Under the pieces are notes generated by a model that was given only the letters and a program-made list of their open reading frames with translations, did no database searches and had not been told where the DNA came from. Source: Mycobacterium sp. 4858 (GTDB taxonomy: Bacteria; Actinomycetota; Actinomycetes; Mycobacteriales; Mycobacteriaceae). From it: a stretch of 64,000 nucleotides of DNA. The DNA lies in the NCBI RefSeq assembly GCF_900240975.1, contig NZ_LT968775.1, positions 1,488,001 through 1,552,000 on the forward strand. Direction: 5' to 3'. A program made the position numbers and the translations under genes. Shown in pieces: positions 37,226 to 49,705 of this stretch. The stretch's first letter is position 1, and every line of letters begins with the position of its first letter.

Positions 37226-37978
37226 ATGGACCTCAAGCGACGGATTCCCCTGCTGCGATGGTCGGTCTGGCGGATGGCGACGGGCGCGCGCAACATCACC
37301 ACGACGGGCCAGATCGGCGACGGGCGCGAGGCCGCCGCGGTGGACTACGTCCTGCGCAACGCGAGGGCCGGCGACATCGACGACGTGCTGGCCACCATCG
37401 ACAAGTTCGCCTACCAGAAGTCGATGCTGATCAACGTCGGCGACGAGAAGGGCCAGATCCTCGACGCGGCGGTGCGGCGCGCCAATCCGGCGGTGGCGCT
37501 GGAGCTGGGCACCTACGTGGGATACGGCGCGTTGCGCATCGCGCGGGCGGCCCCGAACGCGAAGGTGTATTCCGTCGAACTCGCCGAGGCCAACGCCGCC
37601 AACGCGCGACGGATCTGGGCGCACGCCGGCGTAGCCGACCGCGTGACCTGCGTGGTCGGCACGGTCGGTGACGGCGGGCGCACGCTGGACGCGCTGGCCG
37701 ACGAACACGGGTTCGCCTCCGGTGCCCTCGAGTTCGCGTTCCTCGACCACGACAAGGACGCCTACCTGGACGACCTGCACAGCATCATGGCGCGCGGCTG
37801 GCTGCGCCCGGGCGCGGTCGTGGTCGCCGACAACGTGCGGGTGCCCGGCGCCCCGAAGTACCGCGAGTACATGCGCCGCGAGCAGGGCAAGCAATGGAAC
37901 ACCGTCGAGCACAAGACGCACCTCGAGTACCAGTCGCTGGTGTCCGACCTGGTGCTGGAGTCCGAGTACCTGGGCTGA
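37226..37978 (+). CDS. O-methyltransferase (catechol-type, SAM dependent)
   Basis: 250 residues. The class I methyltransferase core is clear: ALELGTYVGYGALRIA (motif I), YSVELAEANAANARRI (II) and FAFLDHDKDAYLDDL, with metal-binding acidic residues as in catechol O-methyltransferases. It matches Rv1703c. Start ATG at 37226 (MDLKRRIP); upstream in-frame sequence is unlikely to be translated. It converges on xerD with 13 bases between. Confidence 0.85.
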   Translation: MDLKRRIPLLRWSVWRMATGARNITTTGQIGDGREAAAVDYVLRNARAGDIDDVLATIDKFAYQKSMLINVGDEKGQILDAAVRRANPAVALELGTYVGYGALRIARAAPNAKVYSVELAEANAANARRIWAHAGVADRVTCVVGTVGDGGRTLDALADEHGFASGALEFAFLDHDKDAYLDDLHSIMARGWLRPGAVVVADNVRVPGAPKYREYMRREQGKQWNTVEHKTHLEYQSLVSDLVLESEYLG

Positions 37979-37991
37979 CGGCCGCCGCGCC

Positions 37992-38932
37992 CTACCGGGC
38001 CCGCGGGTGGGCGCCGGCCCACACCTCGCGCAGCGCGTGCACGGTGACCATCGTGTAGATCTGCGTCGTCGTCACCGAGGCGTGTCCCAGCAACTCCTGC
38101 ACCACCCGCACGTCGGCACCGCCCTCGAGCAGGTGCGTCGCGAACGAGTGCCGCAGCATGTGCGGCGACACCCCCGACGTGATCCCGGCGCGCTCGGCGG
38201 CGTCCTGCAGCACCTGCCACGCGCTTTGCCGCGACAACCGCCCGCCGCGCACGTTGAGAAAGATGGCCGGCGTCCCGCGTCCGCGGCGGGCCAGCTCCGG
38301 GCGGCCGCGCACCAGATAGGCGTCCAGCGCCTGCACGGCCGGCCGCCCGATGGGCACCAGCCGCTGCTTGCCGCCCTTGCCACGCAGCAGCACCGACCTG
38401 GCCCGGGTGTCGATGTCGTCCACGTCGAGTCCGACGGCCTCCGAGATGCGCGCCCCGGTCGAGTACAGCAGCTCCAGCAGCGCCCGGTTGCGCAGCGTGA
38501 GCGGGCCGTCGGACGCGCTGTCGCCGCCCGCGCCCTCCAGCAGCGCCAGCACCTGGTCGATGGTCAGGCTCTTGGGGAGCCGGCGTCCCGGCGTCGGCGG
38601 GCGCACCGCCCGCGCCACGTCCAGCTCGGCGAGCCCCTCGGCGGCGGCGAACCGGTGCAGGCCGCGCACCGCGATCAGCGCCCGCGCCGCCGACACCGCC
38701 GAGAGCGCCGCGGTCCCCGAGTCCGGGTCGCCGCGGCGCAACGCGACCAGGAACTCGCTGACGTCGTCCTCGCCGACCTTGGCCAGGTCGTGAATTCCAC
38801 GGTCCGACAGGTGCTTGCTGTAGCGGCGCAGGTCGCGGCGATACGAGCTGAGCGTGTTGGCGGCGACACCCCGCTCGATGGTGAGGTGGTCGAGGTAGCC
38901 CTGCAGCTGGGTGTCGAGCGTCAACGCCGTTG

Positions 38933-38936
<4 letters not shown>
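37992..38936 (-). CDS. xerD: Site-specific tyrosine recombinase XerD
   Basis: 314 residues with the complete catalytic set: Arg in TGARISEA, Lys in [18 protein letters not shown], Gly-His in LGHASVTTT and the Tyr nucleophile in QIYTMVT. XerD with XerC resolves chromosome dimers at dif. It is far too conserved and well placed (Rv1701 position) to be an element integrase. The ATG at 38936 overlaps the upstream Nudix stop. Confidence 0.95.
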
Positions 38937-41339
<2,403 letters not shown>

Positions 41340-41422
41340 CTAGCGAATAACTAGTAGGGCCTGCCGACCCACGGAAACCCACCCTAACACCCACGACCGG
41401 AGTGTCGCGTCGAACACGCCCG

Positions 41423-42367
41423 CTACTGGGGCACCGTGATCGACGTCGCGCCGTGACCGGTGCCGTACTGCCCGGCATGACCGCCGTTGATCAGGTCGTG
41501 CAGACCGAGCACCGCGGTGATGCGGCCCGGCGCGGTGTCGACGTTGTCGACGGTGCTGACCGCGGAGTTCATCTGAGCGTCGGCGCGCGTCACCGCGACG
41601 GCCGCGCCGCCGGTCGCCGACCCGTCCCGCCCGGCGAGCAGGGTGCCCGACCCGTGCGGCGCCAACGCGGCGGCGAACCGGGCGACGCTGACACCCCGAT
41701 TACCGGCGTCCTGCGGCAGAGCGCCGCCGGTGACGAGCAGCGCGGCGTTCGCCGCGCCCATGTGCTCGCTCGGCTGATACGTGATGAACCCCGTGTCGCG
41801 CAGCGCCGCCAGCACGGTGTCGCGCTGGGCCTCCTCGACGGGGGGGACCGCGGGGTTGGCGTTGATGAGCAGGGCGATGCCCATCAGGTCACCGGCCTGC
41901 GAGCCCTGGTCGACGAGCTTGGTGCTCAGCTGCTGGCCGGCCGGCAGGATCGACGAGTTCACCACGGTCTGCAGCTTCTCCGCGGAGTTGGCCTCGACGA
42001 ATTCACTCGTCAACGACACGGTTCCGGTCACCGCGCCGCCGGCCTGACCGATGAACTTCGACACCGCGGCCACGTCGTCGTCCTTGGCGTCCGGGGTGCG
42101 AAACAGCACCACCGACTTGCCGCCGAGCGTGTCATGCACGATCCGGCCGACCAGTTGTGTGTCGAAGTTATTTGCGGCACTGAGCTTTTCGTTCAGCACG
42201 TTCTTCTGGTCGTTGAGCCCGTTGATCTGGGTGTGCAGGTCCCGCTTCTCGTCACGCAGGCTGGACAGCAGGGTGTCGGACAGGAAGCCGGAACCGAGCA
42301 CGACTCCCACGGCCAACGCCAGGAAGACGGCGGCCAGCGATAACGCGTGTTGGCGAAGCGAGATCAT
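41423..42367 (-). CDS. mctB: MctB/SteB-type outer-layer protein (copper transport protein family)
   Basis: 314 residues: one N-terminal transmembrane helix (about 8-28), a coiled-coil segment (LRDEKRDLHTQINGLNDQK) and an exported domain ending ATSITVPQ. Matches Rv1698, implicated in copper homeostasis as MctB; the corynebacterial counterpart SteB pairs with SteA in cell division. The steA gene is directly upstream, 8 bases away, so they form a unit. The ATG at 42367 is chosen; upstream reading lies inside steA. Confidence 0.88.
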   Translation of the reverse strand: MISLRQHALSLAAVFLALAVGVVLGSGFLSDTLLSSLRDEKRDLHTQINGLNDQKNVLNEKLSAANNFDTQLVGRIVHDTLGGKSVVLFRTPDAKDDDVAAVSKFIGQAGGAVTGTVSLTSEFVEANSAEKLQTVVNSSILPAGQQLSTKLVDQGSQAGDLMGIALLINANPAVPPVEEAQRDTVLAALRDTGFITYQPSEHMGAANAALLVTGGALPQDAGNRGVSVARFAAALAPHGSGTLLAGRDGSATGGAAVAVTRADAQMNSAVSTVDNVDTAPGRITAVLGLHDLINGGHAGQYGTGHGATSITVPQ

Positions 42368-42375
42368 CTTCGACC

Positions 42376-43557
42376 CTAGGACACTAGGTGGGCGACCCAG
42401 AGGGAAAAGTGGTTCCAGTACTCGGTGATCCAGTGCAGCACCACGCCATCGGTGCGTGACACCCACAGCGCGACGATGACGGCGATCAGCATCGTCAGCG
42501 CCAGCAGGGCGATGGCCCCCGCCGAGATGTGGTTGCGGTACAGGGTGGCCACGGCCTTGGCGTCCACCACCTTCTCCCCCACCCGAAGCCTGGTCAAGAA
42601 CGTCGAGGGGTTGCTGTGCGCGCGGGTCCGGTCGAAGAACGTCTCGATGTTGGCGGTGTGGCCCGCGGTCACCAGCAACGCGGCGCCGTGATGATCGGCC
42701 AGCAGCAGGGCCAGGTCGATCGCCGAGCCCGCGGCCGGGAACGTCATGGCCCCGACGCCGAGGTCCTGGATGCGTTCCAAACCGGGTGCGTGGCCGTCGG
42801 CGTCGGCGGGCAGCACGACCTGGGCGCCGCACTTGAGGGCGTCGGCACTGATCTGGTCGGGATCGCCGACGATGATCTGGGGCCGATACCCGGCCTTGCG
42901 CAACACATCCGCGCCGGTGTCGACGCCGATCAGCACCGGTTGGTACTCCTTGATGAACGGCTTGAGCGACTTCAGGTCCTCTTCGGCGCTCGGCTCGTCG
43001 GCGACGATGACCACGTGCCGGCGGCGCAGGTCGACGTCGATGTCGGGGATGCCGATGCCGTCGATCAACAACGGGCTCTCGCTCTTGATGAACTCAATCG
43101 TGTTGCCCGCGAAGGCCTCCAGGTGGGCGGACAGCCCGCTCTTGGCTTCCCGCATCAAGTCGGCGATGTCGTGGTCGGTGCGCTCGGTGCCGCGGACCAG
43201 CCTGCGGTCGCCGGAGTACACCCCGCCTTCGTAGAGCCGGATCTTGGCGCCGTCCTTGACCTTCTTGAAGATGTCGGGCCCGGTCTCGTCGATCAGGGTG
43301 ACCCCGTTGTTGACCAGCACCTCCGGCCCCATGTTGGGATAGCGGCCCGACACCGAGGGCGAGGCGTTGACGACAGCGGCGATGTCGGCCTCCACCAGGG
43401 CGTCCGCCGTGATGCGGTCCAGATCCAGGACGTCGAGCACCACGATGTCGCCGGGGCACACCCTGCGCAGCAGACGGTCGATGTTCCGGTCCACCCGCGC
43501 GGTGCCGACGAGGCCCGGCCGGGCGGTGTTACGGGTAAGCAGCCCTGACATCTTCAT
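42376..43557 (-). CDS. steA: SteA-like protein, putative cytokinetic ring protein
   Basis: 393 residues, matching Rv1697 throughout as I recall it. A cytoplasmic part related to thiamin pyrophosphokinase-type folds (VVIVADEPSAEED, IVGDPDQIS, LPADADGHAPGLERI) is followed by two C-terminal helices (AGAIALLALTMLIAVIVALWVS), so the protein is membrane-anchored. Corynebacterial SteA acts in septation with SteB. The Met at 43557 (MKMSGLLTRN) is taken as start. Confidence 0.88.
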   Translation of the reverse strand: MKMSGLLTRNTARPGLVGTARVDRNIDRLLRRVCPGDIVVLDVLDLDRITADALVEADIAAVVNASPSVSGRYPNMGPEVLVNNGVTLIDETGPDIFKKVKDGAKIRLYEGGVYSGDRRLVRGTERTDHDIADLMREAKSGLSAHLEAFAGNTIEFIKSESPLLIDGIGIPDIDVDLRRRHVVIVADEPSAEEDLKSLKPFIKEYQPVLIGVDTGADVLRKAGYRPQIIVGDPDQISADALKCGAQVVLPADADGHAPGLERIQDLGVGAMTFPAAGSAIDLALLLADHHGAALLVTAGHTANIETFFDRTRAHSNPSTFLTRLRVGEKVVDAKAVATLYRNHISAGAIALLALTMLIAVIVALWVSRTDGVVLHWITEYWNHFSLWVAHLVS

Positions 43558-43740
43558 GGGGGCGATTCTGTCGGGGATGCCCGGATGAGGCGTGGAGGCG
43601 CGCCGTAACATCAGCCTCAGAAGTTATCTAGAGTCCCATTAGTCACAAGCTGATGCCGAGATGGTCTCGAATGTCGACTTGTTGTGCGAAATGAGCCGTT
43701 CTGCCCACGACAAGTCGACGCTCGGCCCGGGCGCTTCGAA

Positions 43741-45498
43741 TCAGATCTCGTCGCGCTGGGCCGCGTCGAGCAGTTCGCGGGCATGGGCGCGACCGCTGTC
43801 GGACTCGCCCAGGCCGGCCATCATGCGCGCCAATTCGGCGACCCGCTCGTCGTCGATGACCCGGCGCACCACGCTGGTCCCCTTCGGGCCGGCGCCGTGC
43901 ACCACCAGATGCACATCGGCGTACGCCGCGACCTGCGGCAGGTGCGTGACCACGATGACCTGATGCGTGCGCGCCAACCGCGCCAGCCGCCGCCCGATCT
44001 GCACCGCGGCCCGGCCACCGACGCCGGCGTCGACCTCGTCGAACACCATGGTGGTGCCCGCTGCCGAGGCCGCCAGCACCACCTCCAGCGCCAGCATCAC
44101 CCGGGACAGCTCGCCGCCGGAGGCGCTCTTGGCCAGCGGCAGCTGGTCCATCCCGCGGTGCGCGGCGAAACCGAATTCGACCTGGTCGACGCCGTCCGCG
44201 CCGGCCCGGGCCAACTCGCCGGTCGGCAGCGCGAGCGCCGCCGGATCCTCTTTGTCGGTGACCACGTCGTCGCGCACGTCGATGCTGAACTGCGCGTCGG
44301 CCATCGCCAGCCCGGACAGCTCGGCGGTGACCTCCTTGGCCAGTCGCTTGGCCGCCTTGCGCCGGATACCGCTGAGATCGACTGCGGCCTGGGCCAATTC
44401 ACGCGCGAGCTCGTCGACCCGGGCGGCCAGCGCCGTCAGCCCCTCCTCGGAGACGTCGAGTTGGGCCAGCCGTTGCCTTGATTCCTGGGCCCACTGGAGC
44501 ACCCCGTCGACGTCCGCGGCGTACTTGCGGGTCAGCGTGCGCAGTTCGGCTTGCCGGGTCAGCTTGGCCTCCAGCGCGCTGGCGTCGACCGGCAGCTCGT
44601 CCAGAAAGCCGCTCAGTTCGCCGGCCGCGTCGGCGACCACCGTCAGCGCCTCGCCGACCTGCCCGGCCAGCGCCCGCAGCTTTGCGTCGTCGGTGGACTC
44701 CAGGGCGGCCTTCGCGCGCCCCAGGCCGTCGGCGGCGCTGTGCCCGGACGCCTCCGCGTCGTCGGGCGCCCCGGAGAGCGCGGCGTGCGCGGTGATCGCC
44801 GCCTCCCGCAGGGTGTCCAGTTCGGAGAGCCGCACGATGTCGGCGACCAACGCGTCGTCCTCGCCCGGTTGCGGGTCGACGGCGTCAATCTCGTTGAGCG
44901 CGAAGGTGAGCCGGTCGGACTCCAGCGCGAGTTCGCGCATGCGGTTGCGGCGGTCGGCGAGGTCGTTCCGCGCGGTGAGCCAGGCGTCGCGCAATTTGCG
45001 GTAGCGCTCGAGCGCGGGGGCGGCCTTCGCGAACCGGTCCAGGGCGCCGCGCTGCTCCTCGGGCCGCATCAGGCGCAGCTGGTCGTTCTGCCCGTGCAGG
45101 GTGAGCAGCTCGGTGGTGAAGTCGCCCAGCGACTTGGCGGGCACGCTGCGGCCGCCGAGATAGGCCCGCGACGGCCCGTCGCGGCTGACCGAGCGCAGCG
45201 CGATCACGCTGCCGTCCTCGTCGCGCTCCGCGCCCGACGCGTCCAGCATCTCGTCCAGCTGCGCCACCACGGCATCCTCGAGATCCATTGTGGTGAAGCG
45301 GCCTTCGACCACCGCGCGGTCGGCGCCCGACCGCACCCGGGTGGCGTCGGCGCGGGCACCGCCGAGCAGGTGCAGCCCGGTCACCACCATGGTCTTGCCG
45401 GTGCCCGTTTCGCCGGTCAGCACCGTCAGGCCACGGTCGAACTCGCCGACCGCCGCGCTGATCGCGCCCAGCGACTCGATGCGTATTTCGGTGAGCAC
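43741..45498 (-). CDS. recN: DNA repair protein RecN
   Basis: 585 residues, SMC-like: Walker A GETGTGKTMVV near residue 30, long central coiled coil (Ala/Glu/Arg-rich from about 160 to 370), ABC signature SASGGELSRVMLALE and Walker B VFDEVDAGVGG near the C terminus. RecN acts in double-strand break repair. It lies 7 bases downstream of ppnK, the standard ppnK-recN pairing. Confidence 0.95.
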   Translation of the reverse strand: MLTEIRIESLGAISAAVGEFDRGLTVLTGETGTGKTMVVTGLHLLGGARADATRVRSGADRAVVEGRFTTMDLEDAVVAQLDEMLDASGAERDEDGSVIALRSVSRDGPSRAYLGGRSVPAKSLGDFTTELLTLHGQNDQLRLMRPEEQRGALDRFAKAAPALERYRKLRDAWLTARNDLADRRNRMRELALESDRLTFALNEIDAVDPQPGEDDALVADIVRLSELDTLREAAITAHAALSGAPDDAEASGHSAADGLGRAKAALESTDDAKLRALAGQVGEALTVVADAAGELSGFLDELPVDASALEAKLTRQAELRTLTRKYAADVDGVLQWAQESRQRLAQLDVSEEGLTALAARVDELARELAQAAVDLSGIRRKAAKRLAKEVTAELSGLAMADAQFSIDVRDDVVTDKEDPAALALPTGELARAGADGVDQVEFGFAAHRGMDQLPLAKSASGGELSRVMLALEVVLAASAAGTTMVFDEVDAGVGGRAAVQIGRRLARLARTHQVIVVTHLPQVAAYADVHLVVHGAGPKGTSVVRRVIDDERVAELARMMAGLGESDSGRAHARELLDAAQRDEI

Positions 45499-45505
45499 CC
45501 GCCGT

Positions 45506-46429
45506 TTACTTCCCGCGCCAACCCGTCACCGGCAACCGGAATTTGCGCACCAGCCGGTCGGTGAACGGGGCGCTGTCCAGCCGTGCCCATTTCACCGGCG
45601 TGTCGCAGCGTCTCACCTCGATGCGGCTGCCCGCCGGGATCAGCATCTCCCGGCGGCCGTCGCAGAACACCAGGGCGTCGTGCCCGTCCGCCTCGATCTC
45701 GATGGCGATGGTGGCGTTGGGACTGGTGACCATCGGCCGGCCGAACAGCGCGTGAGCGTTGTTGGGTACCACCAGGATTGCCTCCAGGTCCGGCCACAGC
45801 ACCGGGCCGCCCGCGGAGAAGGCGTAGGCGGTGGACCCGGTGGGCGTCGACACCAGCACCCCGTCGCACCCGAACGCCGACACCGGCCGCCCGTCGATCT
45901 CGACGACCACTCCCAGCACGCCCAGTCGCGGGCCCTTCTCCAGGCTGACCTCGTTGAGCGCCCAACCGTGTTCGATCTCGCGACCGCCCGAGCGCACGAG
46001 CACGTCCAGCGTCAGGCGGTCCTCCACCCGGTAGTCCTTGGCGACGACGTGGTCCAGCACCCTGTCGATGTGCTCGGCCTCGGCCTCGGCCAGAAAGCCG
46101 ATGCGGCCGAGGTTGACGCCCAGCACCGGGATCCCGGCGTTGCGGGCCAGTTCGGCCGCGCGCAGGAACGTGCCGTCGCCGCCGAGCACCAGCACCAGCT
46201 CGCAGCCGTCGGCGGCGTGCGGATCCGCGTCGACCACCTGGATCTCGACGCCCATCGCGCGGATGTCGTCGGGGGCCACCTGCAGCGAGCCGCGGTCGAC
46301 CGCCTCGGCGGACAGGACGCGAAGAGCAATGTCGTTGTCGCTCAGCACTTTCTGCACCCGCGCCGCGGTCTCGGTGGCTTCTTCGCGGCCGGTGTGGACG
46401 ACCATCAGCACCGTGCGCTGCTCGGTCAT
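45506..46429 (-). CDS. ppnK: NAD kinase
   Basis: 307 residues: the GGDGTFLRA motif, [10 protein letters not shown] and the second motif [15 protein letters not shown] all belong to ATP/polyphosphate NAD kinases, which make NADP from NAD. The ATG start overlaps the tlyA stop by 4 bases. Same gene order tlyA-ppnK-recN as in M. tuberculosis (Rv1694-Rv1696). Confidence 0.95.
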   Translation of the reverse strand: MTEQRTVLMVVHTGREEATETAARVQKVLSDNDIALRVLSAEAVDRGSLQVAPDDIRAMGVEIQVVDADPHAADGCELVLVLGGDGTFLRAAELARNAGIPVLGVNLGRIGFLAEAEAEHIDRVLDHVVAKDYRVEDRLTLDVLVRSGGREIEHGWALNEVSLEKGPRLGVLGVVVEIDGRPVSAFGCDGVLVSTPTGSTAYAFSAGGPVLWPDLEAILVVPNNAHALFGRPMVTSPNATIAIEIEADGHDALVFCDGRREMLIPAGSRIEVRRCDTPVKWARLDSAPFTDRLVRKFRLPVTGWRGK

Positions 46430-47235
46430 TGCGGCCCCTCGTCTACCGCGCGCCGCACCGCTGCCACCAACTCGTCATCCGCCAATCCCCGATCGGCCTG
46501 GGCGCGCAGCCGAAGGAAGTATTCGACGTTGCCCGACGGGCCGGGCAGCGGGCTTGCGGTGACGCCGACGGTGTGCCAGCCCAGCTCGCCGGCACGCCTC
46601 GCCACGCCCACGACGGCGTCGGCGCGCAGGTTGGCGTCGTGCACCACTCCGCCGGCGCCGACCTGGCCCCGGCCAACCTCGAACTGCGGCTTCACCATGG
46701 GAACGATATCCGCAGTGGCCGAAGCACATCCAGCCAGCGCGGGCAACACGGTGGCGAGCGAAATGAACGACAGGTCGGCCACGACCACGTCGACCGGCCC
46801 GCCGATCGCCTCCGGGGACAGGTCACGGGCGTTCGTCCGCTCGACGACGACGACCCGCGGGTCGCACCGCAGCGACCACGCCAGCTGGCCGTAGCCGACG
46901 TCCACGGCGACCACTTCCGCGGCACCCCGGTCCAGCAGGACCTCGGTGAACCCGCCCGTCGACGCCCCGGCGTCCAGGCAGCGGCGGCCGGTCACGTCGA
47001 TCCCGAAGGCGTCCAGCGCGCCGATCAGCTTGTGCGCGCCGCGGGATACCCAGCCCCGTTCGCCGTCGTCGGTGACGGTCAGGGCCGCGGTGAGGGCGAC
47101 GGCGGTGCCCGGCTTACGGGCCGGCAGCCCGTCGATGCAGACCCGGCCGGCGCCGATCAACTCCGCGGCCTGTTGCCGCGATCGCGCAAGGCCGCGCCGA
47201 ACCAGTTCGGCGTCGACGCGGGCGCGGCGAGACAT
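46426..47235 (-). CDS. tlyA: 16S/23S rRNA 2'-O-cytidine methyltransferase TlyA
   Basis: 269 residues: N-terminal S4 domain ([20 protein letters not shown]) and FtsJ-like methyltransferase domain ([38 protein letters not shown]). It 2'-O-methylates rRNA and its loss gives capreomycin resistance in tuberculosis; it has also been called hemolysin. Coupled to ppnK. Confidence 0.95.
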   Translation of the reverse strand: MSRRARVDAELVRRGLARSRQQAAELIGAGRVCIDGLPARKPGTAVALTAALTVTDDGERGWVSRGAHKLIGALDAFGIDVTGRRCLDAGASTGGFTEVLLDRGAAEVVAVDVGYGQLAWSLRCDPRVVVVERTNARDLSPEAIGGPVDVVVADLSFISLATVLPALAGCASATADIVPMVKPQFEVGRGQVGAGGVVHDANLRADAVVGVARRAGELGWHTVGVTASPLPGPSGNVEYFLRLRAQADRGLADDELVAAVRRAVDEGPQ

Positions 47236-47243
47236 GCGCGCAC

Positions 47244-47429
47244 TCAGCCCTTCTCCGCCGACTCCAGCGCGGCCAGCAGCACGTCGTGCGCCTCGGACAG
47301 GCGGCGCGCTATGTCTTCGAGCTCGGTGAGCGACGGATCGTTGCCGGGGTTTTCCGGCCCCCCGGGCTCGGGCAGCCGGGCGAGCAGGGCGTCGATCTCC
47401 GCGCGAATCTGTTCAGGGTCGATAGTCAT
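47244..47429 (-). CDS. Small conserved protein (Rv1693 position)
   Basis: 61 residues, predicted helical and acidic (IRAEIDALLARLPEPGGPEN then LEDIARRLSEAHDVLLAALE). It occupies the position of the small gene Rv1693 between tlyA and the HAD phosphatase, with 8 and 12 base gaps, so it is part of the operon. No domain is known. Confidence 0.8.
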   Translation of the reverse strand: MTIDPEQIRAEIDALLARLPEPGGPENPGNDPSLTELEDIARRLSEAHDVLLAALESAEKG

Positions 47430-47441
47430 TGCGCTCCTACG

Positions 47442-48443
47442 CTAGTCCAGAGACCAGCGCTGCAGCGCCTCGCGGGCGCGCGCGTCGCCCGCCTCGACGC
47501 CGATCGGCCGCCCGTCCGACGGGGCTGCCCATACCGCGGCGGCGACCGCGCGCACGACCGCCAGGTCGTCGCCGTCGTCGGCCCCGTCGCCGCTGACGGT
47601 CACCGCCCGTTCGCCGACGTCGACGCGCCAGCCCGGCTGGGGCCCGACCGCCAGCCGCGCGCCGTCCTGATGCAACGCCCGCAGGTCGTGGCCGATGTAG
47701 GTGGGCCGGTGGGCGGGTTTGGCGTATACGGCGTCGCGCGCGGAGCTGACCCCGGTGAGGACCATCAGGCTGGGCAGCTTGGCCGCGTTGGCGCCCTCGA
47801 TGTCGGTGTCCAACCGGTCGCCGACCACCAACGGCGCGCGGAAGTCGCCCCTGGCCGCCGCGTCGGTGAGCAATCCGGGCGCGGGCTTGCCCGCGACTTG
47901 GGGTTCGGCACCGGTGGCCGCGCGCAGCGCGGCGACCATGGATCCGTTGCCGGGCAGCAGGCCACGTTCGGTGGGCAGCGTGGGGTCGACATTCGCCGCC
48001 ACCCACAGCGCTCCGGACCGGATGGCCAGCGCGGCCTCGGCCAGGTCCGGCCAGCCGATGGTCATCGACAGTCCCTGCACGACCGCGACGGGCTCGTCGT
48101 CGAACCGGCGCACCGGGCGCAGGCCGACGGCCGCGACCTCGTCGGCCAGGGCGTCGGTGCCCACGATGAGCACCGGCGCACCGGCCGGCAGCTGCTCGGC
48201 CAGCAGCCGGGCCGCGCTCTGGGCGCTGGTGGCGACGTCGTCGGCGGTGGCGGTGAAGCCGAGGTCGGTCAGGTGCGCGGCGACCTCGGCGGCGCTGCGC
48301 GAGGCGTTGTTGGTGACGAAGAACGCGCGGCTTGGCACCTCGGCCAGCGCCTGCACCGCGCCTTCGGTGGGCCGGCGGCCGCGGAACAACGTCCCATCCA
48401 GGTCAAGCAGCAGGCAATCGTATTGGCGCGCAACGCTTGTCAT
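47442..48443 (-). CDS. HAD-superfamily phosphatase (Rv1692-type, glycerol-3-phosphate phosphatase)
   Basis: 333 residues. HAD motif I LLLDLDGTLF, motif II FFVTNNASRS, then KPAPGLL and motif IV VVGDRLDTDIEGAN define the NagD-like subgroup. The M. tuberculosis orthologue dephosphorylates glycerol 3-phosphate. The C-terminal 70 residues form the extra domain seen in Rv1692. Start at Met 48443 because the upstream reading lies in the TPR gene, whose stop is two bases away. Confidence 0.88.
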   Translation of the reverse strand: MTSVARQYDCLLLDLDGTLFRGRRPTEGAVQALAEVPSRAFFVTNNASRSAAEVAAHLTDLGFTATADDVATSAQSAARLLAEQLPAGAPVLIVGTDALADEVAAVGLRPVRRFDDEPVAVVQGLSMTIGWPDLAEAALAIRSGALWVAANVDPTLPTERGLLPGNGSMVAALRAATGAEPQVAGKPAPGLLTDAAARGDFRAPLVVGDRLDTDIEGANAAKLPSLMVLTGVSSARDAVYAKPAHRPTYIGHDLRALHQDGARLAVGPQPGWRVDVGERAVTVSGDGADDGDDLAVVRAVAAAVWAAPSDGRPIGVEAGDARAREALQRWSLD

Positions 48444-48444
48444 C

Positions 48445-49227
48445 TCAGCCCAGCTCGCTGACCCGGTCTTCGGCGTCGGTGACACCTTCGACATCGGCGG
48501 CCGCCGACCGCAGGAACCATTGCAGCGCTTCGTCGTTGCGGCCCAGCGCCAGCAGCGTGTCGGCGTAGGCGTAGAACAGCCGCGCCGCCGTCGAGCCCGT
48601 GCGGGTGGGGTCCAGTTGCGGCGTGGACAGCACGGTCAGCGCCTGCTCCAGCTGGCCGAGGTCCGCGCGGGCGCCCGCGGCGACGATGCGCAACTCGTCG
48701 GCGTCGTCGCCTTCCAGCCGGGCCGCCTCCGGCCCGCGGGCGAGTTCGATCGCCCGTTCCGGGCGGCCAAGTCCGCGTTCGCAATCCGCGATCAGCGCGA
48801 GCAGGTTGGACTTGCTGCCCATCCTGCGGGCGGCGCGCAATTCGGCCAGCGCCTGCGCCCAGTCGCCGCAGTGATAAGCGGCGATCCCGACGGCCTCGCG
48901 AATCGCGGCGATCCTGCTGGAGCGGGCGCGGGCGGCGCGGGCGTGGCTCAGCGCCGCCTCAGGGTCTTCGTCGAGGAGCTCGCCGGCGGCAACCAGGTGG
49001 CGTGCCACCGCGTCGGCCGTGGCGCGGTCCAGGGTGCTCAGTTCACCGCGGATCTCGGGCGCCAGCTGCCGGGCGTCCACGCCGGGCGGTATCGGCGGCC
49101 CGGGCTCGGGCGTGCGAGGGCCGTCCGGCTTCTGCGGCTGGGCCGGGCGCGCGCGGCCCGGGCCCGACCACGCGCCGGATGGGCGCGGGCGCCGTTCGCC
49201 CCGCTGCCGCTGCCTGTCGTCGACCAC
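48445..49227 (-). CDS. Tetratricopeptide-repeat protein (Rv1691 position)
   Basis: 260 residues. After a basic, Pro-rich N terminus (1-55) come helical repeats of the TPR type (HCGDWAQALAELRAARRMGS; LGRPERAIELARGPEAARL; LGRNDEALQWFLRSAA). TPR proteins mediate protein contacts; the partner is unknown. It lies next to the HAD phosphatase gene in the operon. Confidence 0.82.
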   Translation of the reverse strand: MVDDRQRQRGERRPRPSGAWSGPGRARPAQPQKPDGPRTPEPGPPIPPGVDARQLAPEIRGELSTLDRATADAVARHLVAAGELLDEDPEAALSHARAARARSSRIAAIREAVGIAAYHCGDWAQALAELRAARRMGSKSNLLALIADCERGLGRPERAIELARGPEAARLEGDDADELRIVAAGARADLGQLEQALTVLSTPQLDPTRTGSTAARLFYAYADTLLALGRNDEALQWFLRSAAADVEGVTDAEDRVSELG

Positions 49228-49255
49228 GCAGCCGAGGATACGGGGGCGCCGACCG

Positions 49256-49618
49256 CTAGTACGCCGTGAGCCGGTTCTGCAGCAACGGCGCTATCACCGC
49301 CGGGCAGTAGTTGGCGACGGCAACGATGGTGAACAGGCCGGCCGACTCGTAGCCCAGGCCGCTGCGGCTGGCCATCTGATCGGCGACCGAGTCGAAGGAC
49401 TGACCCGGCATGACCAGCATCGGGCACACCGACTGACCCAGCGCGAGGGCGCTCTCCGGGTGCGGGTAGGTGATACCGGCGTTGGACAGGGCCATCAGGA
49501 ACGCGTTCCCCCGCATGTCGGCACGGACGGGCGCGGCCAAGGGCGCGGCGATCCCGGCCACGCAGGCACCCACCCCCAGGACACGCAGCAGGACCCGTTC
49601 CACACGCCTGAGGGACAT
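49256..49618 (-). CDS. DUF732 exported protein (LprJ position)
   Basis: 120 residues from Met 49618. Signal peptide with VLGVGAC, which may be a lipobox, or alternatively cleavage after PVRA. The mature domain with FLMALSNAGITYPHPESALA and the conserved cysteine pair is DUF732, abundant in mycobacteria and of unknown role. It is the equivalent of Rv1690. Its start codon lies directly beside the first copy of the 22-base junction repeat (49618-49639). Confidence 0.8.
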   Translation of the reverse strand: MSLRRVERVLLRVLGVGACVAGIAAPLAAPVRADMRGNAFLMALSNAGITYPHPESALALGQSVCPMLVMPGQSFDSVADQMASRSGLGYESAGLFTIVAVANYCPAVIAPLLQNRLTAY

Positions 49619-49639
49619 CACCGTGACCACCCTGGCCAA
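49618..49639. repeat. 22-bp junction repeat, copy A (with 18-bp block at 49711-49728)
   Basis: The 22 bases beginning tcaccgtgacc are identical at 52045-52066. A second shared block ccttttcgatccccgcga occurs at 49711-49728 and 52112-52129. In each copy the two blocks are in the same order, about 50-70 bases apart, and flank the three-gene insert. Confidence 0.85.
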
Positions 49640-49705
49640 TGCGGGTCACAGCCGCAACACGGTGCGGTAAAGATTTGCGCACCAACGCGTTTTGCGGGTG
49701 CGTTC